Shown in pieces: positions 41,106 to 53,381 of a stretch of DNA of 64,000 nt. The notes beneath the pieces are model-generated. The model searched no databases, was not told where the DNA came from, and saw nothing but the letters and a program-made list of their open reading frames with translations. Every line of letters starts with the position of its first letter. Positions within the stretch are counted from its first letter, which is position 1. The DNA lies in NCBI GenBank assembly GCA_964017185.1, contig OZ024869.1:55702761-55766760 (forward strand), written 5' to 3'. Source of the stretch: Rugalucina vietnamica. Taxonomy: Eukaryota > Mollusca > Bivalvia > Lucinida > Lucinidae. A program made the translations under genes and the position numbers.

Positions 41106-43305
41106 CAAAGTATGAGAGCAAAAAAAAAAGTCTTAACAGTTTGTACATCGTACAGTTCCAGCAATTGTCATCAATACTTTCGCTTTTGCTGTTGTTTGCA
41201 CCCTGGATACCCGGCGTAGTAATGCACCAAGTCGATACTGTTTAAGTCTTCATACATGATACATCAAAGCTCCGGAATTTACAACCCATTCCACAAGTCC
41301 ATTAGTGATTGACTGATAAGGTAACAGTCACATGATCGATGGAATTCCATGTTGATACATAGAAATGCAAGTGATAAATGCAGAGATAAGAACTACATGT
41401 ATGTGCACGCAGTTTATTAAAATGGTCTGGTCTTTAAATCCTTTAAATGCGATTTAGGACGGATGGGCAAGGTGAACTGTCTCCATTTTGCCAATCAGGC
41501 TCACCAAAGACACGAAAGACACAATGCCTTTGCTGCACCTTGGCTCTATAAAATATGCACAATGTAGCAGCTAGCTCATTGCTGGGCTTTCTGGAACAGC
41601 TTGTCCCAGATTATAGGCATTAAACTTGCTTTAAAGCGTGGCAATATCGATCTATTTACCAGCATTGAGCTCGGAGCCAAGCATTGTATTGGTGACACAT
41701 AGGTCTAAATATGGCGTGATTTAAGGTGCCTAGGTGCTTTCGAATTGAATAAAATTCAGACATAATTTTATTCGAACAAGTATGATTGCGGCATTCAGTT
41801 ATTCATACAAACATCTGTTAGAGAAGCGTTTTTGCTATGAATACGCCTTGCGACTAGCTTTATTCTCAGTCGGTTTCAATGTACAGAAACAGAATCACTC
41901 GAAGAGGATGGTATATTTTCCAAGTCTCGGTTAACATTTACTGTTCTTCAAGTTGCAATACAAGTCCTAGTTGACAATAATTGTATGGTGGCCGTATCTA
42001 AGCTTGCAACGGTAACAAACTTAGTTGGCATTTATTACATTTTTAGCCGTTTCTATAACTTGAAACAAAGCAAGTCACGGTAGCAAGTATTAAGTAACCT
42101 TACTTTGAATTGGCAACATAAAGCACAATAATTTTGACATCAATTGCCAGACTGCTATGAATCAAAATAGTTTCAAAATTATAGCATAAAACTTATGTTC
42201 TGATTTTATGAAGAACATCTCCAATTATCCATTAATTGTTACCTTTGTTTTTATAGTTTGTCAACTGGAAATTAGTATACTAAGTCAATCTGAAACAGAG
42301 CAGAGCTCCGTTGATTAAGATATTCCATTACTGTTCGTGAAAGATACTAGCTGCAATCACAAAAGAATGCTGGATAACTAAAATTCCATAAATACTATAT
42401 ACCAGTATGATATATAAAGGCAAGAAATTGAACAAGCCAGCTTCATATGTTATCTTGGTTCTTAATCTCTATCAAAACATATCTCTGCAGCATTGCAGAG
42501 TCATGTTTATATGTTCTCTGGACAGTTCCAAAGTAACATAAATATTGTATATACTAGAAGCTAAGCCTCTCTATGTTGAAGCTACAACTTGCTTTCAAAG
42601 TAAATTTGTGACTACTTTTAATATTTAAAACTTGCACATTTCAGTTTTTGTTTACATTTTTGTGACAAATAAAAAGGACTGAGCGTTACTTAAACAAAAA
42701 TGCTTCATTTTGATGGGTATACGCTATAATACATACAGATAGCATTATGTTAGCTTTAACTTTTTATCAGTTTCGGCCAATTTTGAAAATTAGTATAAAT
42801 GATCTTTCATTTGAAATGCTTTACCAGTCTTGTCAGGAAAATGTTTGGCAATACAGTTACAGTTAGAAAAATAATCACATGAAGTGGTCGTTTTTGAACA
42901 AATTTTCAGAAATCGGACTTATATTCTTCACTGATACTGAATATCATACAAAAAAATCCGAAGATACGTACAGTAACTGAACAACGCGTAGTAAAATCAA
43001 CGGCGACCCTAGTAAAAAGCAGCAGATACAAGAAGTGTTTTTATGTAGTATTTTCACATTAATTTACAAAAAACGTGACCACACTTGTTACAGAGACGTC
43101 TCGGTCAAAGTAAATTGTTGAATGCGTGTCAACTAGTGGATCCAACATATTATTTGAAATCGACGAGACAAAATAAAAATAAATATTTAACACAATATGG
43201 AGTCAGACAAATGTTGTTAGGCCGTAATTTATAGGTAACAGCGTTGTCATATATCATGCTTCAAATGTTAAAACAGTTTTACAAATAGTTAACGACGCGA
43301 TGCAA
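41106..43305. other. No recognised gene
   Basis: About 2.2 kb without a supported feature. No exon-like frames with splice sites. Confidence 0.45.
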
Positions 43306-43544
43306 TTGAGCCACCGCCTGAGAAAACCAAGAATCCTCATATGCGAAAACAAAGGCGCAGACCAGCTTCGCGGTAACCGCAAAGCTGATCAGCGTCTTTG
43401 TTTTCGCTACATGGGAGGTAAAAAACCCTCTTCTTCCTTCATCCTATATTTCAGGCTTCTAGCTATCTTCTGTGACTGTACATGCTGGTTTGTGTCGGAC
43501 CAGGTCGGAAACCCAAATTGTTGGTTTTCTCACGCACAGGCTTA
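43306..43544 (+). mobile_element. MITE family A, copy 5
   Basis: TTGAGCCACCGCCTGAGAAAAC to GGTTTTCTCACGCACAGGCTTAA-type end; inner stem with AGCTTCGCGGTAACCGCAAAGCT. The left end carries an extra CAC. Confidence 0.85.
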
Positions 43545-43689
43545 ATTAAAATGTCTAGCATTCTAGTGCACAGTTTCATTCCGAGGGTTTTGGCGTGGTT
43601 ATGGCTTAATGTCTGGGTCAACAACTTACAGTCACTAGAACAACATGGAACTTTAACTCAGGTCTGATCTGATCCGAACATCAGTGGCC

Positions 43690-43965
43690 TAAAGAAATAA
43701 ATGGGCTGCTTGTGCCTCTAGGCAAAGCTTATGCACTGTTGACTGGCCATCTGATTACTGGTTAACCGCTCAGGTCTGAGCTTGCCCAGGAAAAGTGGTC
43801 TAATTCAAGTCAAACCATCCATACATACCGGCACACCTTTTTGCTTTGGTTGGATTTTGTTAAGCACAATTTTGGGTATCATGGGTAGAAGTCCAATGAA
43901 ATGGACACAACGTCCCGACATGACCGTAGCTGTTGACCGTAGCCTAAACTCAAACAAACAAATAA
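43690..43965 (-). repeat. H repeat copy, inverted
   Basis: Carries GCTTGTGCCTCTAGGCAAAG, ACTGGTTAACCGCTCAGG and CCAGGAAAAGTGG, the complement of the H order, ending in ACGTCCCGACATGACC. Confidence 0.85.
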
Positions 43966-44424
43966 TGTACCCGATGCTGCAAATTAGGTTTGAAGGTCGT
44001 ATGGGATTTTGTTTCCAGAAGTTTATGTAATTTTTCGCTCACAATTATTACTTTGGTGTAATGGCTAAACACGGATATGGATACATTGTGGGCTATTTGG
44101 CCGTTCACAAAATAATGATAGTGAAAGAATCATATAAAGGCAGTACGTGAAATCAATTAACGACCTGAAAAATGCATTCCATGTGTTACATGCAGCTGAC
44201 TCTGGGGACAGACGGGACTTAGTGAAAATAATACCACAAGAAAAGCAAAAGAGAATTAATTCCAGACACATTCAACGACGCAGTAACAATTGCATTCATT
44301 CCCTTCCATCGGAATTCAAAATGTCTCCTAGAATTGATAATCGGTTGTATGATTGAAGCAAAATTATAACAATCATGATAACTGTTGCAGGTCACGTATT
44401 GATCTATACATTCCTTAGAATCTG

Positions 44425-45045
44425 TTTGATTTGATGCTTTACGTCCCAGTCAACAGCTATGGCCATGTCGGGACGTTGCCTCCATTTTATGGGACTTTAA
44501 CCCAAAATAAGGATGTCATAACATTTAGAAAGTGCTTCAAAAATTAACCACAAAAGTTAACAACGCATGCTTTTATGTATGTATGGATGGTTTGACAAAA
44601 CTTCTTTTCCTTTGCAAGCTCAGACCGTCTAAGCGGTTGACCAGTAATCAGGTGACCGGTCAATTAATTATAAGCTTTTCCTGGAAGGACAAGCAGCCCA
44701 TTGGGCCGGGCCCATATTCTAACCCGTTATTCCTAAGATTTGTTTGTTTGATTAATCAGATTTGTGGCTTAGCGTCCCAGTCAACAAAAATGGCCATGTC
44801 GGGACGTAGCCCCCATTTCACTGGACTTCAACCCAACGTAAGGATACCATCACAACCAAAATGCACTTGAGACGATAACCACTCAACTAACCAACTATGG
44901 ATTGTGACTTGAACCATTGGCAGAGCGGTTAGCCAGTAATCAGATGGTCAGTCAGTAGTTTATCAGTTTATAAATTTTGCCTGGAGACACAAGCAACCCA
45001 TGTATTTCTCAAGGCCCCAATGAGTGGGTTCCCACATTCCCATCA
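44425..45045 (+). repeat. Two H repeat copies in tandem
   Basis: Copy starts are near 44433 and 44766. Both have CAGTCAACA, ATGGCCATGTCGGGACGT and the CAGTAATCAG block, and the second continues to GGAGACACAAGCAACCCA. Divergence between them suggests independent insertions. Confidence 0.85.
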
Positions 45046-46569
45046 CTACATGTTTAGAAACAGATTGAATGTGTAAAATGTCACTGAGGGTTTACGAAAC
45101 TGCGCAATATAGCCCAAAATACGATATTTTACTAGTTTGGAAAAGAATCTTTTGCTATATTGACCCCATCTCGATCTTTGAAACTCGAAATTACAGTGTT
45201 TTTTTTTTTTTTTTTTTTTTTTTTTATCTGACTTTGGTTGCAAACTCATTCAGCGTCACCAAAGAGAACCGATTATTCTAAAAAATGTCTGATTCTGAAA
45301 GAAACACATTTTATCTTTGCATTAAATGCATTATTTGAATAAGTATACCATTAAAGCGCATGCCAGTGTGACAATATAATACAAACATACAATCGTCATA
45401 TGAATTTGTTGTAAATAAAATATAAAGGTTTGATCCTTTGGAAGCAATAAAAAAAAATCAAAGGGAGATATATAGTATGGGCTAAATTGAGCAATTTCGG
45501 GTAATGAACCCTCATCAATAGCCCTTGGAAATTAACACGAGAAGTCTAAATCAAAGACACATTCCTAAACGGGCTCAAATAATTAAAAAAAATGCTTAGA
45601 AGTATGTTTCTAAACGTGAGTGTTTTGAACACTCTGAATATCTTTACTGATCTCAAAGGACCTAAATAAAAATATAATCTGCACTATGGATGATGAACGG
45701 GGAGACCTTTTAGGGCCGCCAGACTGCACAACACCAGCTGCAGTAATAGCAAATAAAATACAAAGGTTTGATGCCGAATTTATCTTGAAGACTGATTGTT
45801 GTTTGTATATTTTTTTCAGAGCAATTCAGACATCACACACATTATAATTTATGCACAAACCTGTAGGTTTTGATTGCCTATTAACACGTTTATCAGCCGT
45901 TTTCGAGAAACTTCCTGGTTTGGTTCTATTGGCATCAGTGTGACGCACTGGATAAATTTGAGACGAAAATATACTCAGACCATAAAGAAACGCAGCCCGT
46001 ACATTTTCTGAAATAACTAGAACAACTGTACCCATTTCAATTTTACAGGTTACGAAGGCTAACATATTTGCTAATGGAAGGCCGACTTTTATATTTTGTA
46101 TGCCTCCATCAGGCAGGTGTAAGCAATTTTAAATTTGAACAAAGTCCGTCAGGAAAATACTCAAGTGATGAAACAATAGGTCGAGTAACGCGCCTGTCAG
46201 ACAGCAGATATTTATGGACGAAACATCAAAAGACAAAGCTGATACAGTCTACCCAAGAGAATTCAAGATTCTAAGAAATTTGACATTAGATAAAAAGGGC
46301 TTTATAGTGCTCCAGAAGAGTGAGAAGACATTTCTTGTAGTATGACCAGCTCTGGCGGAATTTAAAAGGTGACAATCAGGTTAGATTTATAAAGTAAATA
46401 TGTAAGTGAATAGCAATCCACACAAACAGAACCACAGCCATAAATGGGAAACAGAAAAATACAAATAGTCTTTGTAAATTAAAGTGGCTTTTCAACAAAT
46501 ACACGAATGTTGGTCAGTCAACGTTTATCAGTATAGTCTCTATACAGCTAGATATCACAGAGAATGGTT
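45046..46569. other. No recognised gene; poly(T) at 45199-45226
   Basis: A segment at 46048-46115 is bounded by AG and GTGTAAG and is open in one frame, but it encodes nothing recognisable. I do not call it. Confidence 0.4.
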
Positions 46570-46830
46570 TCGATTTGTTTACTTATTGTTTGTTTGATTT
46601 GTTGCTGTAAAACTCACTCAACATCTATGTCGAAATGTCGTCTCCAAGTTATGGGATTTCTATCCCAATATTGGGGATATCATGACTTTGAATATAACCA
46701 ACCAACTAAACTTTTTGTGATCTGATTAAACCGCTTTTCCTGGGCAGATCTTCGACAAGGTTTAACCAGTAATCCGTCAGTCGATTATAAGCCTGGAGAC
46801 ACAAAATCCCATCCACCCACCCTTGTATAT
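46570..46830 (+). repeat. H repeat copy, decayed
   Basis: Recognisable by TCTATGTCGAAATGTCGTCT, CCGCTTTTCCTGGGCAGATC and TTTAACCAGTAATC. Confidence 0.75.
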
Positions 46831-47319
46831 TAATTTTCCATCTGCTGCATCACGCTATTTGTAGAAATGGGGGTATGTTGAAATCCCAATAATCAGAATT
46901 TTTACGATACATAAGTTCAGGTCCCATGGGGCTGTGGGACTGAAATTCAGTCCTGCTGATTTTGGATAGTCGGTGTAGCATTTTCATTAATTATAGCTTT
47001 CCATTGTTGTCAAAAATTGATTTCAGTTTCCTGCACAACTGGATATTAGCTTCAATGCTTGATGTGAAAAGCAATAATAACAATACAAAATTTGACTAAT
47101 AACTGTCAAAATTTGACACAAATCCGTAAAATTTTGTATTGTTTGCGATACAGTGATATTTTCGATACAGTACACACATATGAAGTATTTTCCATATATC
47201 ACAGTGTTAAACAAAATTAAACTTTTGTCCATACAACCCTTAGAGCCTCACAGTAATTGGCTAAAGGAAATTACTACAGGATTTTTTTCTAATTCTAGAA
47301 CTTGATTTGGACTCGTTTG

Positions 47320-47690
47320 ATTTGTTGAATTTTTACGTTCCAATCAACAGTTATGGCCATGTCAAGACGCTCCTTAGATTTAAGGGACTTTTCAACGTAA
47401 GCTTGAGTTTGAATTGATGCTTAACGTCCCAGTCATAACACCCAAAAAGTGCTTCAAATACAGCCACTATACTAAGCCAATAAGGCTTACATGTATGTGT
47501 ATAGTTGGTTTGAATTGAACCACTTTTCCTGGGCAGGTTAAGACCTGAACGGTTAACCAGTAATCAAATGGTCAGTCAGTATATAAGCTTTGCCTGGAGG
47601 CACAAGCAACCCATCTATCTCTTTAGGCCCCAATGGGCGGGGTTCCATATTCCCATCCGACCACCCTTTCTCAACATAAGGATGTAATGA
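47320..47690 (+). repeat. H repeat copies, one broken and one near full
   Basis: A partial H (ATGGCCATGTCAAGACGCTC) is followed directly by another start (GATGCTTAACGTCCCAGTCA) at 47415 and a good right half to GGCCCCAATGGGCGGGGTTC. Confidence 0.85.
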
Positions 47691-47756
47691 CACCCAAAAT
47701 GTGCTTAATAAATATAACCACCAAGCGAACAAATATAACTACCCAAGCAAACAAAA

Positions 47757-48075
47757 AAGGGTTGTTGGGTGGGAATATGGCCCTCGCCTAAAGAAATAGA
47801 TGGTCTGCTTGTGCCTCTATGCAGAGCCTATATGCTGCTGACTGGCCATCTGATTACTGGTTAACCGCTCAGGTTTGAGCCTGCCCAGGAAAACCCCTAA
47901 AGTCAATCCATCCATACATATAAGCCTTATCGGCTAGGTTGGGTGGTTATTTTTGAAGCACTTTTGTACGTCATGATGTCCTTAGTTTCGGTATAAAATG
48001 GAGGCAAAATCACAACATGACCATTGCTGGTGACTGGGACGTAAAACATCAAACCAAAAACTAAACAAGCAAACA
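47757..48075 (-). repeat. H repeat copy, inverted
   Basis: GCCTCTATGCAGAGCC, ACTGGTTAACCGCTCAGG and CCCAGGAAAA appear in complement order, ending GACTGGGACGTAAAACATC. It faces the copy at 47320, making a large imperfect hairpin. Confidence 0.85.
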
Positions 48076-48089
48076 AATGCTAATATGCA

Positions 48090-48207
48090 TGGAAGGTTTG
48101 ACTTTAACCACTTTCCTTAAGCAGGCTCAGACCTTCTGAGCGGTTGGTCAGTGGTCGTTCGTTTCATACTACTGAGAAAGATCATCTGTACTCGTATTTC
48201 TTGATTA

Positions 48208-48249
<42 letters not shown>

Positions 48250-48545
48250 TTTCGGTGAGTTTTTTTTTTTTTTGATTGCTGGCAAGGTGAATTTTAGCTC
48301 TTAGCTGTCGGTTGCTAGTAAAGCAGTCAATGTTGAAGAGACTGGTGTTGGCCAATTTACTCTTTGCGCTCCTTGCGATTCTTTCATCTTCACAGATTCT
48401 CTTTTCGTCATAATGAGCTGCTCCTTTACTGGTTAACCAGTAATCAGATGGCCAGTCAGTAAGTAATGTACTTTGCATGGAGGCACAATCATACCGTCTA
48501 TTTCCCACGGCCACCATTGGCAAAGGCAAAAATTCTCAACCCAAC
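48090..48545 (+). repeat. H repeat copy interrupted by a retrocopy
   Basis: The H right half breaks after GAGCGGTTGGTCAGTGG and resumes at CTGGTTAACCAGTAATCAGA (48428). The intervening DNA is described at 48212-48420. Confidence 0.75.
48212..48420 (-). pseudogene. Possible processed retrocopy with poly(A) tail
   Basis: On the minus strand about 150 bases read openly, including EDERIARSAKSKLANTSLFN and RQLRAKIHLASNQ. Then follows an A run, a short CTCACCGAAATGT, and a longer A run. It interrupts an H repeat. I do not recognise the protein. A poly(A)-ended SINE is the alternative. Confidence 0.4.
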
Positions 48546-48627
48546 ATTAAGATGTCATGGCATTCAAATTCACCACAGTAAACCACCCAGACTTGATGGG
48601 TATTGATGACTAAACTACATCTCAAGC

Positions 48628-48890
48628 TCAGGGGCTCGTTTCACAAAGCGTTTTAAGACAAATTTTATCCTAAGTATGAACTTAGGACTAATTTCGGGAT
48701 AAGATATGTCACATCCTTAAGATGTCCTAACTTTAGTCCTAACAATAGGACACAACTTATGATTGAACTTATTTTATAGTAAACTAAAAATGGCGGAAAA
48801 CACAACAAAATATTACCAAGACCGGATTCGAACTCGGATCGCCTGGACAGAAGACAACATAGTTTACCACTGAGCCACCGAGTCATATTT
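48628..48890 (-). mobile_element. tRNA-derived SINE
   Basis: The minus strand starts TGACTCGGTGGCTCAGTGG, an A-box-like stretch. GAGTTCGAATCC, a clear B box, follows about 45 bases on. The body is rich in TTAGGAC and TCTTAAGG, and ends TTTGTGAAACGAGCCCC. The anticodon stem is degenerate. Confidence 0.75.
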
Positions 48891-48939
48891 CTTATACATT
48901 GGTTTAGTATTGATAAAGGCCAACATTTTATTTTAGTTT

Positions 48940-49060
48940 GTTTGTTGGAGTTAATGTTTAACGCCCCATTCAACAGCTATGTTCAAGCCGAGACGTTGCC
49001 TCCTATTCATGAGGCGTTCATACAAAATTAGGATGCCATGGCATCCAAAACGTGCTTCAA
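48940..49060 (+). repeat. H repeat, left-end fragment
   Basis: GTTTAACGCCCCATTCAACA, a diverged GTTCAAGCCGAGACGTTGCC and CCATGGCATCCAAAACGTGC; the right half is absent. Confidence 0.75.
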
Positions 49061-49903
49061 ATATACTCAGTCAAACTTATATATGTTCTACAAATAAACT
49101 TTATTTCCACTGGATTAGATTGCCGTGCGATTGACACATCTAACAACAACTGGTTGTAACATTCTGTATTAGACATTTCCAACTTAATCCGATATTGATA
49201 TTGGAGTTTGACATTGGAGTTCGGATAATATTTTTTATGGATATTCTCAAGGACAACGTGTAAAGTAATAGTACAAACATGTTCATGTATATGCATGGGA
49301 TCTGTCGGTTTATCGCTTATTGATGCGCCATGCTGCTGTGATAAGAAATAAGATTACGGCATTTGTATGCGTCGGCGAGATCATAACAAATGTGTTAGCC
49401 TACATCTTTTCAGCGGCCCTTGGATGGTGGGCACAATATAACGGGTTGGAGAACTTGTATAGATGCACACCACCGCATACGTTACTAGACATTTCCTATA
49501 TGCTAGCAAAATGAAGATAGCGAGTGTCAGAACCAGTGAAGCTATTTTGCCCTTGCTTATTCGTATTTGGTAGGCAAATGATTTACAGACAACGCATAAA
49601 CGCCGGTCTTCGGAGACCTGCAATATGTCTTGCACTAAGGTAGGACTGTTCAAGGTCTCAATATTGTTTGAAACTTTATATTTTACACTCAATATCAAGG
49701 TAGAGTATGGACAACAAGCAAAGCTTCTTATAAACACATGTACATGCATATTTTTAGTATTATAAATTATCTTAGTTAACAAATAAACAAGACAATTGAT
49801 TTTTTCATATATTTAACGCACGGCGACGACCATAAAATTATTGCGATATTGTGCTTCGCTTACGCATGTGTGTTACATTGTATTGTTTCGTCACGGCTCA
49901 ACA
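49061..49903. other. No confident gene; doubtful 7TM-like frame on the minus strand
   Basis: A 133-codon minus frame (49381-49782) contains one hydrophobic stretch, KIASLVLTLAIFILLA, near 49510. A second frame just after reads FSNPLYCAHHPRAAEKM then a stop. Together they recall the end of a class A receptor (TM6, then an NPxxY-like motif), but the frame changes and much of TM6-TM7 is missing. This may be chance. Confidence 0.2.
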
Positions 49904-50090
49904 ACCTCCGTGGTGCAGTTGTTAAGTCACTCGCCTTGTAAACCAGGGGTCGCAGATTCGATCCTGGGCTTTTCTAAAAACAACAACAAAAATCAACCTC
50001 CCGGTTGAGCCCTTGGGTGCTCCCGAGGCAACAAACCCACAAAACAAACCCTACAAAAACAACCTCTTATAGTACTGGACCCAGGGAAAA
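49904..50090 (+). mobile_element. SINE with tRNA-Thr-like head
   Basis: CCTCCGTGGTGCAGTTGTTA, TCGCCTTGTAA (anticodon TGT) and GCAGATTCGATCC follow tRNA-Thr order and spacing, but the anticodon stem does not pair (CTCGC against ACCAG), so a working tRNA is unlikely. An A-rich body with ACAACAACAAAAATC and GGGTGCTCCCGAGGC follows. The 3' limit is uncertain. Confidence 0.7.
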
Positions 50091-50287
50091 AAGACAAGGA
50101 GCAAGAGACTGTCCAGAGTTCAGATGGCTTTACCATAAATGACGTGGTAGATATAAACGACCAGCATTACTTCAACACTTTCTTCCATGGACGCAAGGCA
50201 TCAAACCATATTTTCAATTCTTGTATCAACAGATTAAGGTGCATATGTGGGTACAATATAAGTAGGAGGACCCTTTTGCAAGCCAGT

Positions 50288-50523
50288 TTTTACCGTCTTG
50301 AGAAAACCGGATGTTTGCCTAGGCAAAAACAAAGGCGCAGATCAGCTTCGCAGAAACTGCGAAGCTGATCAGCGCCTTTGCTTTCGCTACGCGGATAGTA
50401 AAATACCTCTACTTTCTCAATCCAAAATTTCCCGTCTTTAGTCATCTTCTTTACTTGTACAGCTCGGGTTGTGTCAGATCTGGTCGGAAACCCCGAAGAC
50501 CGGGTTTCTCTCGTCGCGGCACA
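50288..50523 (+). mobile_element. MITE family A, copy 6
   Basis: Left end decayed (TACCGTCTTGAGAAAACC). Inner stem GCGCAGATCAGCTTCGCAG. Right end TCTCTCGTCGCGGCACAATT. Confidence 0.88.
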
Positions 50524-51137
50524 ATTATTCTAGCTCATGAGACACAGTGGAATTACGTATGCCAACATTAATATCGCACATAGCAGTACAAGCTCTCAGA
50601 GATTTTTAAGAATTTTAATGAAGGGTTTTCTCACTATGATGACGTGCCACCACTATATATCGACACAGAATGCCACTTTGGTATGTTTTATGAATGTGAA
50701 AACCACACTTTCTGACAAAAAGAATTAACGGGTTAATGGTGTAGGACACGTGAAAATTTTATTTTCTTTCAAAATAAACTTAAAATTGTAACACTATAAA
50801 CTATGAATTCATATTGTCGACGAACACATATCAGTCTGCATTAAAAGCGCTGTTGACAAAGAACTGTAAATCAAGGGAAAGTGTAATTGTACTTTTTACC
50901 CAAAGATGTAATGGGTGCTCATTAAAAATGCAAAATGATAACGAAATCAGTTTTAAGCACGTTTCGCATGTCATTACATCATAATGTATAGAACTCTGAG
51001 GTATAGAACACCAATTGAAAATGGAGACAACGTCCTGACATGGCTGTTGGCTGGTGCGTAAAAACAAACCAAGCAAACAGAACTTTTTTTCTTGACCTAG
51101 ATCGTTATAAGTACATGTATATGCATCGTGTTTTATT
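50524..51137. other. Mostly unrecognised; short inverted H fragment at about 51010-51070
   Basis: CAACGTCCTGACATGGCTGTT and GTGCGTAAAAACAAACCAAG are the complement of an H left end. Nothing else is supported. Confidence 0.5.
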
Positions 51138-51373
51138 TGAGCCGCCTCATGAGAAAACCAACACTTTGCAAAGGCGAAAACAAAGACGCAGATCAGCTTC
51201 GCGGTAACCGCGAAGCTGATCAGCGCCTTTGTTTTCGCTTCACGGATAGTACAATTCCTCTTCTTTGTATATACGAAATTTCAAGCTACTAGCTGTCATC
51301 TTTAGCTGCACAGGCCGTTTTGTGTGGGACTTGTTTGGAAACAATATTGTTGGTTTTCTCATGAGGCGACTCA
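51138..51373 (+). mobile_element. MITE family A, copy 7, with target duplication
   Basis: TGAGCCGCCTCATGAGAAAA to TTTTCTCATGAGGCGACTCA. TTTATT flanks both sides (51132-51137 and 51374-51379). The inner stem is nearly perfect over about 30 bp. This is the best-preserved copy and defines the family ends. Confidence 0.92.
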
Positions 51374-52412
51374 TTTATTTCAAGATAAAATAAAAATAAT
51401 AGTTTTCTGTCGTTTACGGTAAACCGCTGCTAGTGCCATTGTTGTTGTTTCGTAGTGTTCCGCCGTTGACTGTTCTGCCTGCGAACTGGATAACCAAGAA
51501 TGTTTGAGCGAATAAAACTTGTCGCTAAAATTCTAAACGTTTGGATGCAACTTTACTCATGTGTGTTAACTCCTTCATCAGTGTCAGAATATCATTGTCT
51601 ACGCATAGAATGAAATGTTGAATTTGGGTCTCCGGATAGCTCACTCAGTAGCGTCGATGGCTTCTAACTACCCGAATCCCATTGGCGACGCCAGTAAAAT
51701 GTCGATAATTGATAAACCTATCAAATTGTTCCTGCATCGGCATATTTAAATGGTTTGATTGTCACCGGTTTCACGGGGTAATTTCCCTACGGAGCATGCC
51801 ATCGAGAACTGCTGTGGCTCCCCCATGACCACAACCACCACTAGGTAGTCGGTGTCTAAGAAGCAGAACTGCATAGCCATTCATAATTGAATCGCCTGAC
51901 ATCCGTTGCTTGCAATCCACATACTCGGATTTGCGTGATTCGTGACAGAAAACAAATGAAATATACCATGGCCTTATCATGCATGTGATCGGTGCATAAG
52001 ACCAAAATAAGATCTGTGTACGATTTTTTAAATTGAAAAATTTCAGATACCTTCAGCAATAAACTTAAAAAACATGGCACGAAAGTTATCAAACACATTT
52101 GATCGTGTAGAGGTACTAGATGTATAGGGTTTTCACCAACTTAGTTGGACAGCCTTGAGATACCCCCCAGAAATCGATTAAAGTTTCTCGTATATCGTAT
52201 ATCCTATCTCAGACTAAGTTGGAAATGTCTATTATGCGTCTCAAGAAATTAATCATTTTTCGCGATCCAAAAAAAAAGACTGACTTCCAGAATCTCTCAG
52301 GAGTCGCATGCCACCAAAATAACCGCTTTGGCCAATCTCATTCGAGCTCAATGGTCCATACTCTGGAAGCCAAATTGTACCCTATTAAATCATAGGCGAT
52401 TGCTGACCAGCA
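51374..52412. other. No recognised gene
   Basis: GGATAGCTCACTCAGTAGCG at 51653 resembles a tRNA A box, but no B box follows at the right distance. Nothing else is supported. Confidence 0.4.
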
Positions 52413-52414
52413 TA

Positions 52415-53381
52415 TACGAAGGGCGTTCAAAAAGTTCGCGGAAAAGTGCCATCAAATTCTTATTTTGTAAATCAGCTGAATTAAACTATTACAGTTATAT
52501 AGACAAACATGATTTGTACTTATACAACAAATTTTGCTGCTCTGTCATGAATACAATGTTAACAGTGGTTGCTATGGAAACCGTACACCACGATTACCGG
52601 CCCACTTTTGTTCATTTTTGCAAAAAGTCGATGTTTAATGATGACGTTGCATTTGATAGTTTACCGTGCTTTTTTCACAAAACTTTGTATAAGCAAAGTT
52701 CAATATGTTTGCGGTGAGCACATGACGTCATATATGTGTGTGACGTCATTTGGGCGTAAAGCGGCCATATTGTTTAGTGAATATGCCTAAAATGCGAAGG
52801 AAACAATGGTATTCGATAAATTGTGTGTTTTGAACGGGCTATAAAAGAATGAAACACTGCTAAGAGCAGAAAGCGCATGTGGTAACAAAGAAATTAAGAA
52901 AACGGCAATCAACAAGTAGTATGCATCAGTTCTACACGACCAGAATAGCGTCTAGGTCGACTCGCGCAGCGTAACGTCAAATAACGTCATACTGTCGGAA
53001 ATGATCGTCGTGATAGAAAAGAGTAGAATTCGTGAAATACACAACATATCGAATTGTAGTTTCGGCACAATTCACCGCATTATACACATAGAACTGGCAA
53101 TTAGATGCCCGTATGCCAGGTAGATTCCAAAAATGCTTAAGAGCTAGCCAACAACGGCATGAATGCGTATAGCATGACGATGTTATGACGTTGGGCCGGT
53201 TTTACTGTTGTTACCTTAGAAACGCACGTGATTTAAAGCTTAATTTTCATCCGATTTTATTCAAATTTTGCGCATATGTTAACAACATGTTTATGTACAA
53301 CCTATATAGAAATCGTGAATTTTCCATGAAAACTAATAATTTGGCAGCACTTTTCCTCGAACTTTTTGAATCCCCCTCGTA
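52415..53381 (+). mobile_element. Internally deleted mariner-like element
   Basis: The left end TACGAAGGGCGTTCAAAAAG and the complement of the right end (TACGAGGGGGATTCAAAAAG) are inverted repeats over about 37 bp, flanked by TA on both sides (52413-52414 and 53382-53383). At 967 bp it is shorter than a full 1.3-kb mariner. It contains a broken piece of transposase. Confidence 0.85.
52790..53200 (+). pseudogene. Mariner transposase N-terminal remnant
   Basis: At 53004-53141 the frame reads IRE-IHNIS, FGTIHRIIHIELAIR, then YAR, a TAG where a Trp codon is expected, and IPKMLK. This matches the helix-turn-helix and linker of mariner transposases (S-x-G-T-V-H-x-I-I-H-x-x-L and K-V-x-A-R-W-V-P-x-x-L). 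The catalytic domain is absent, so the copy cannot be active. Confidence 0.8.

Noticed and set aside
46048-46115. Plus-strand internal exon bounded by TTTTACAG and GTGTAAG
   Set aside because: No neighbouring exon in phase and the translation resembles nothing.
49904-49975. Functional tRNA-Thr gene
   Set aside because: The anticodon stem and acceptor stem do not pair, and an A-rich SINE-like body follows.
51650-51720. tRNA-like SINE head
   Set aside because: Only an A-box-like stretch is present; no B box at a proper distance.
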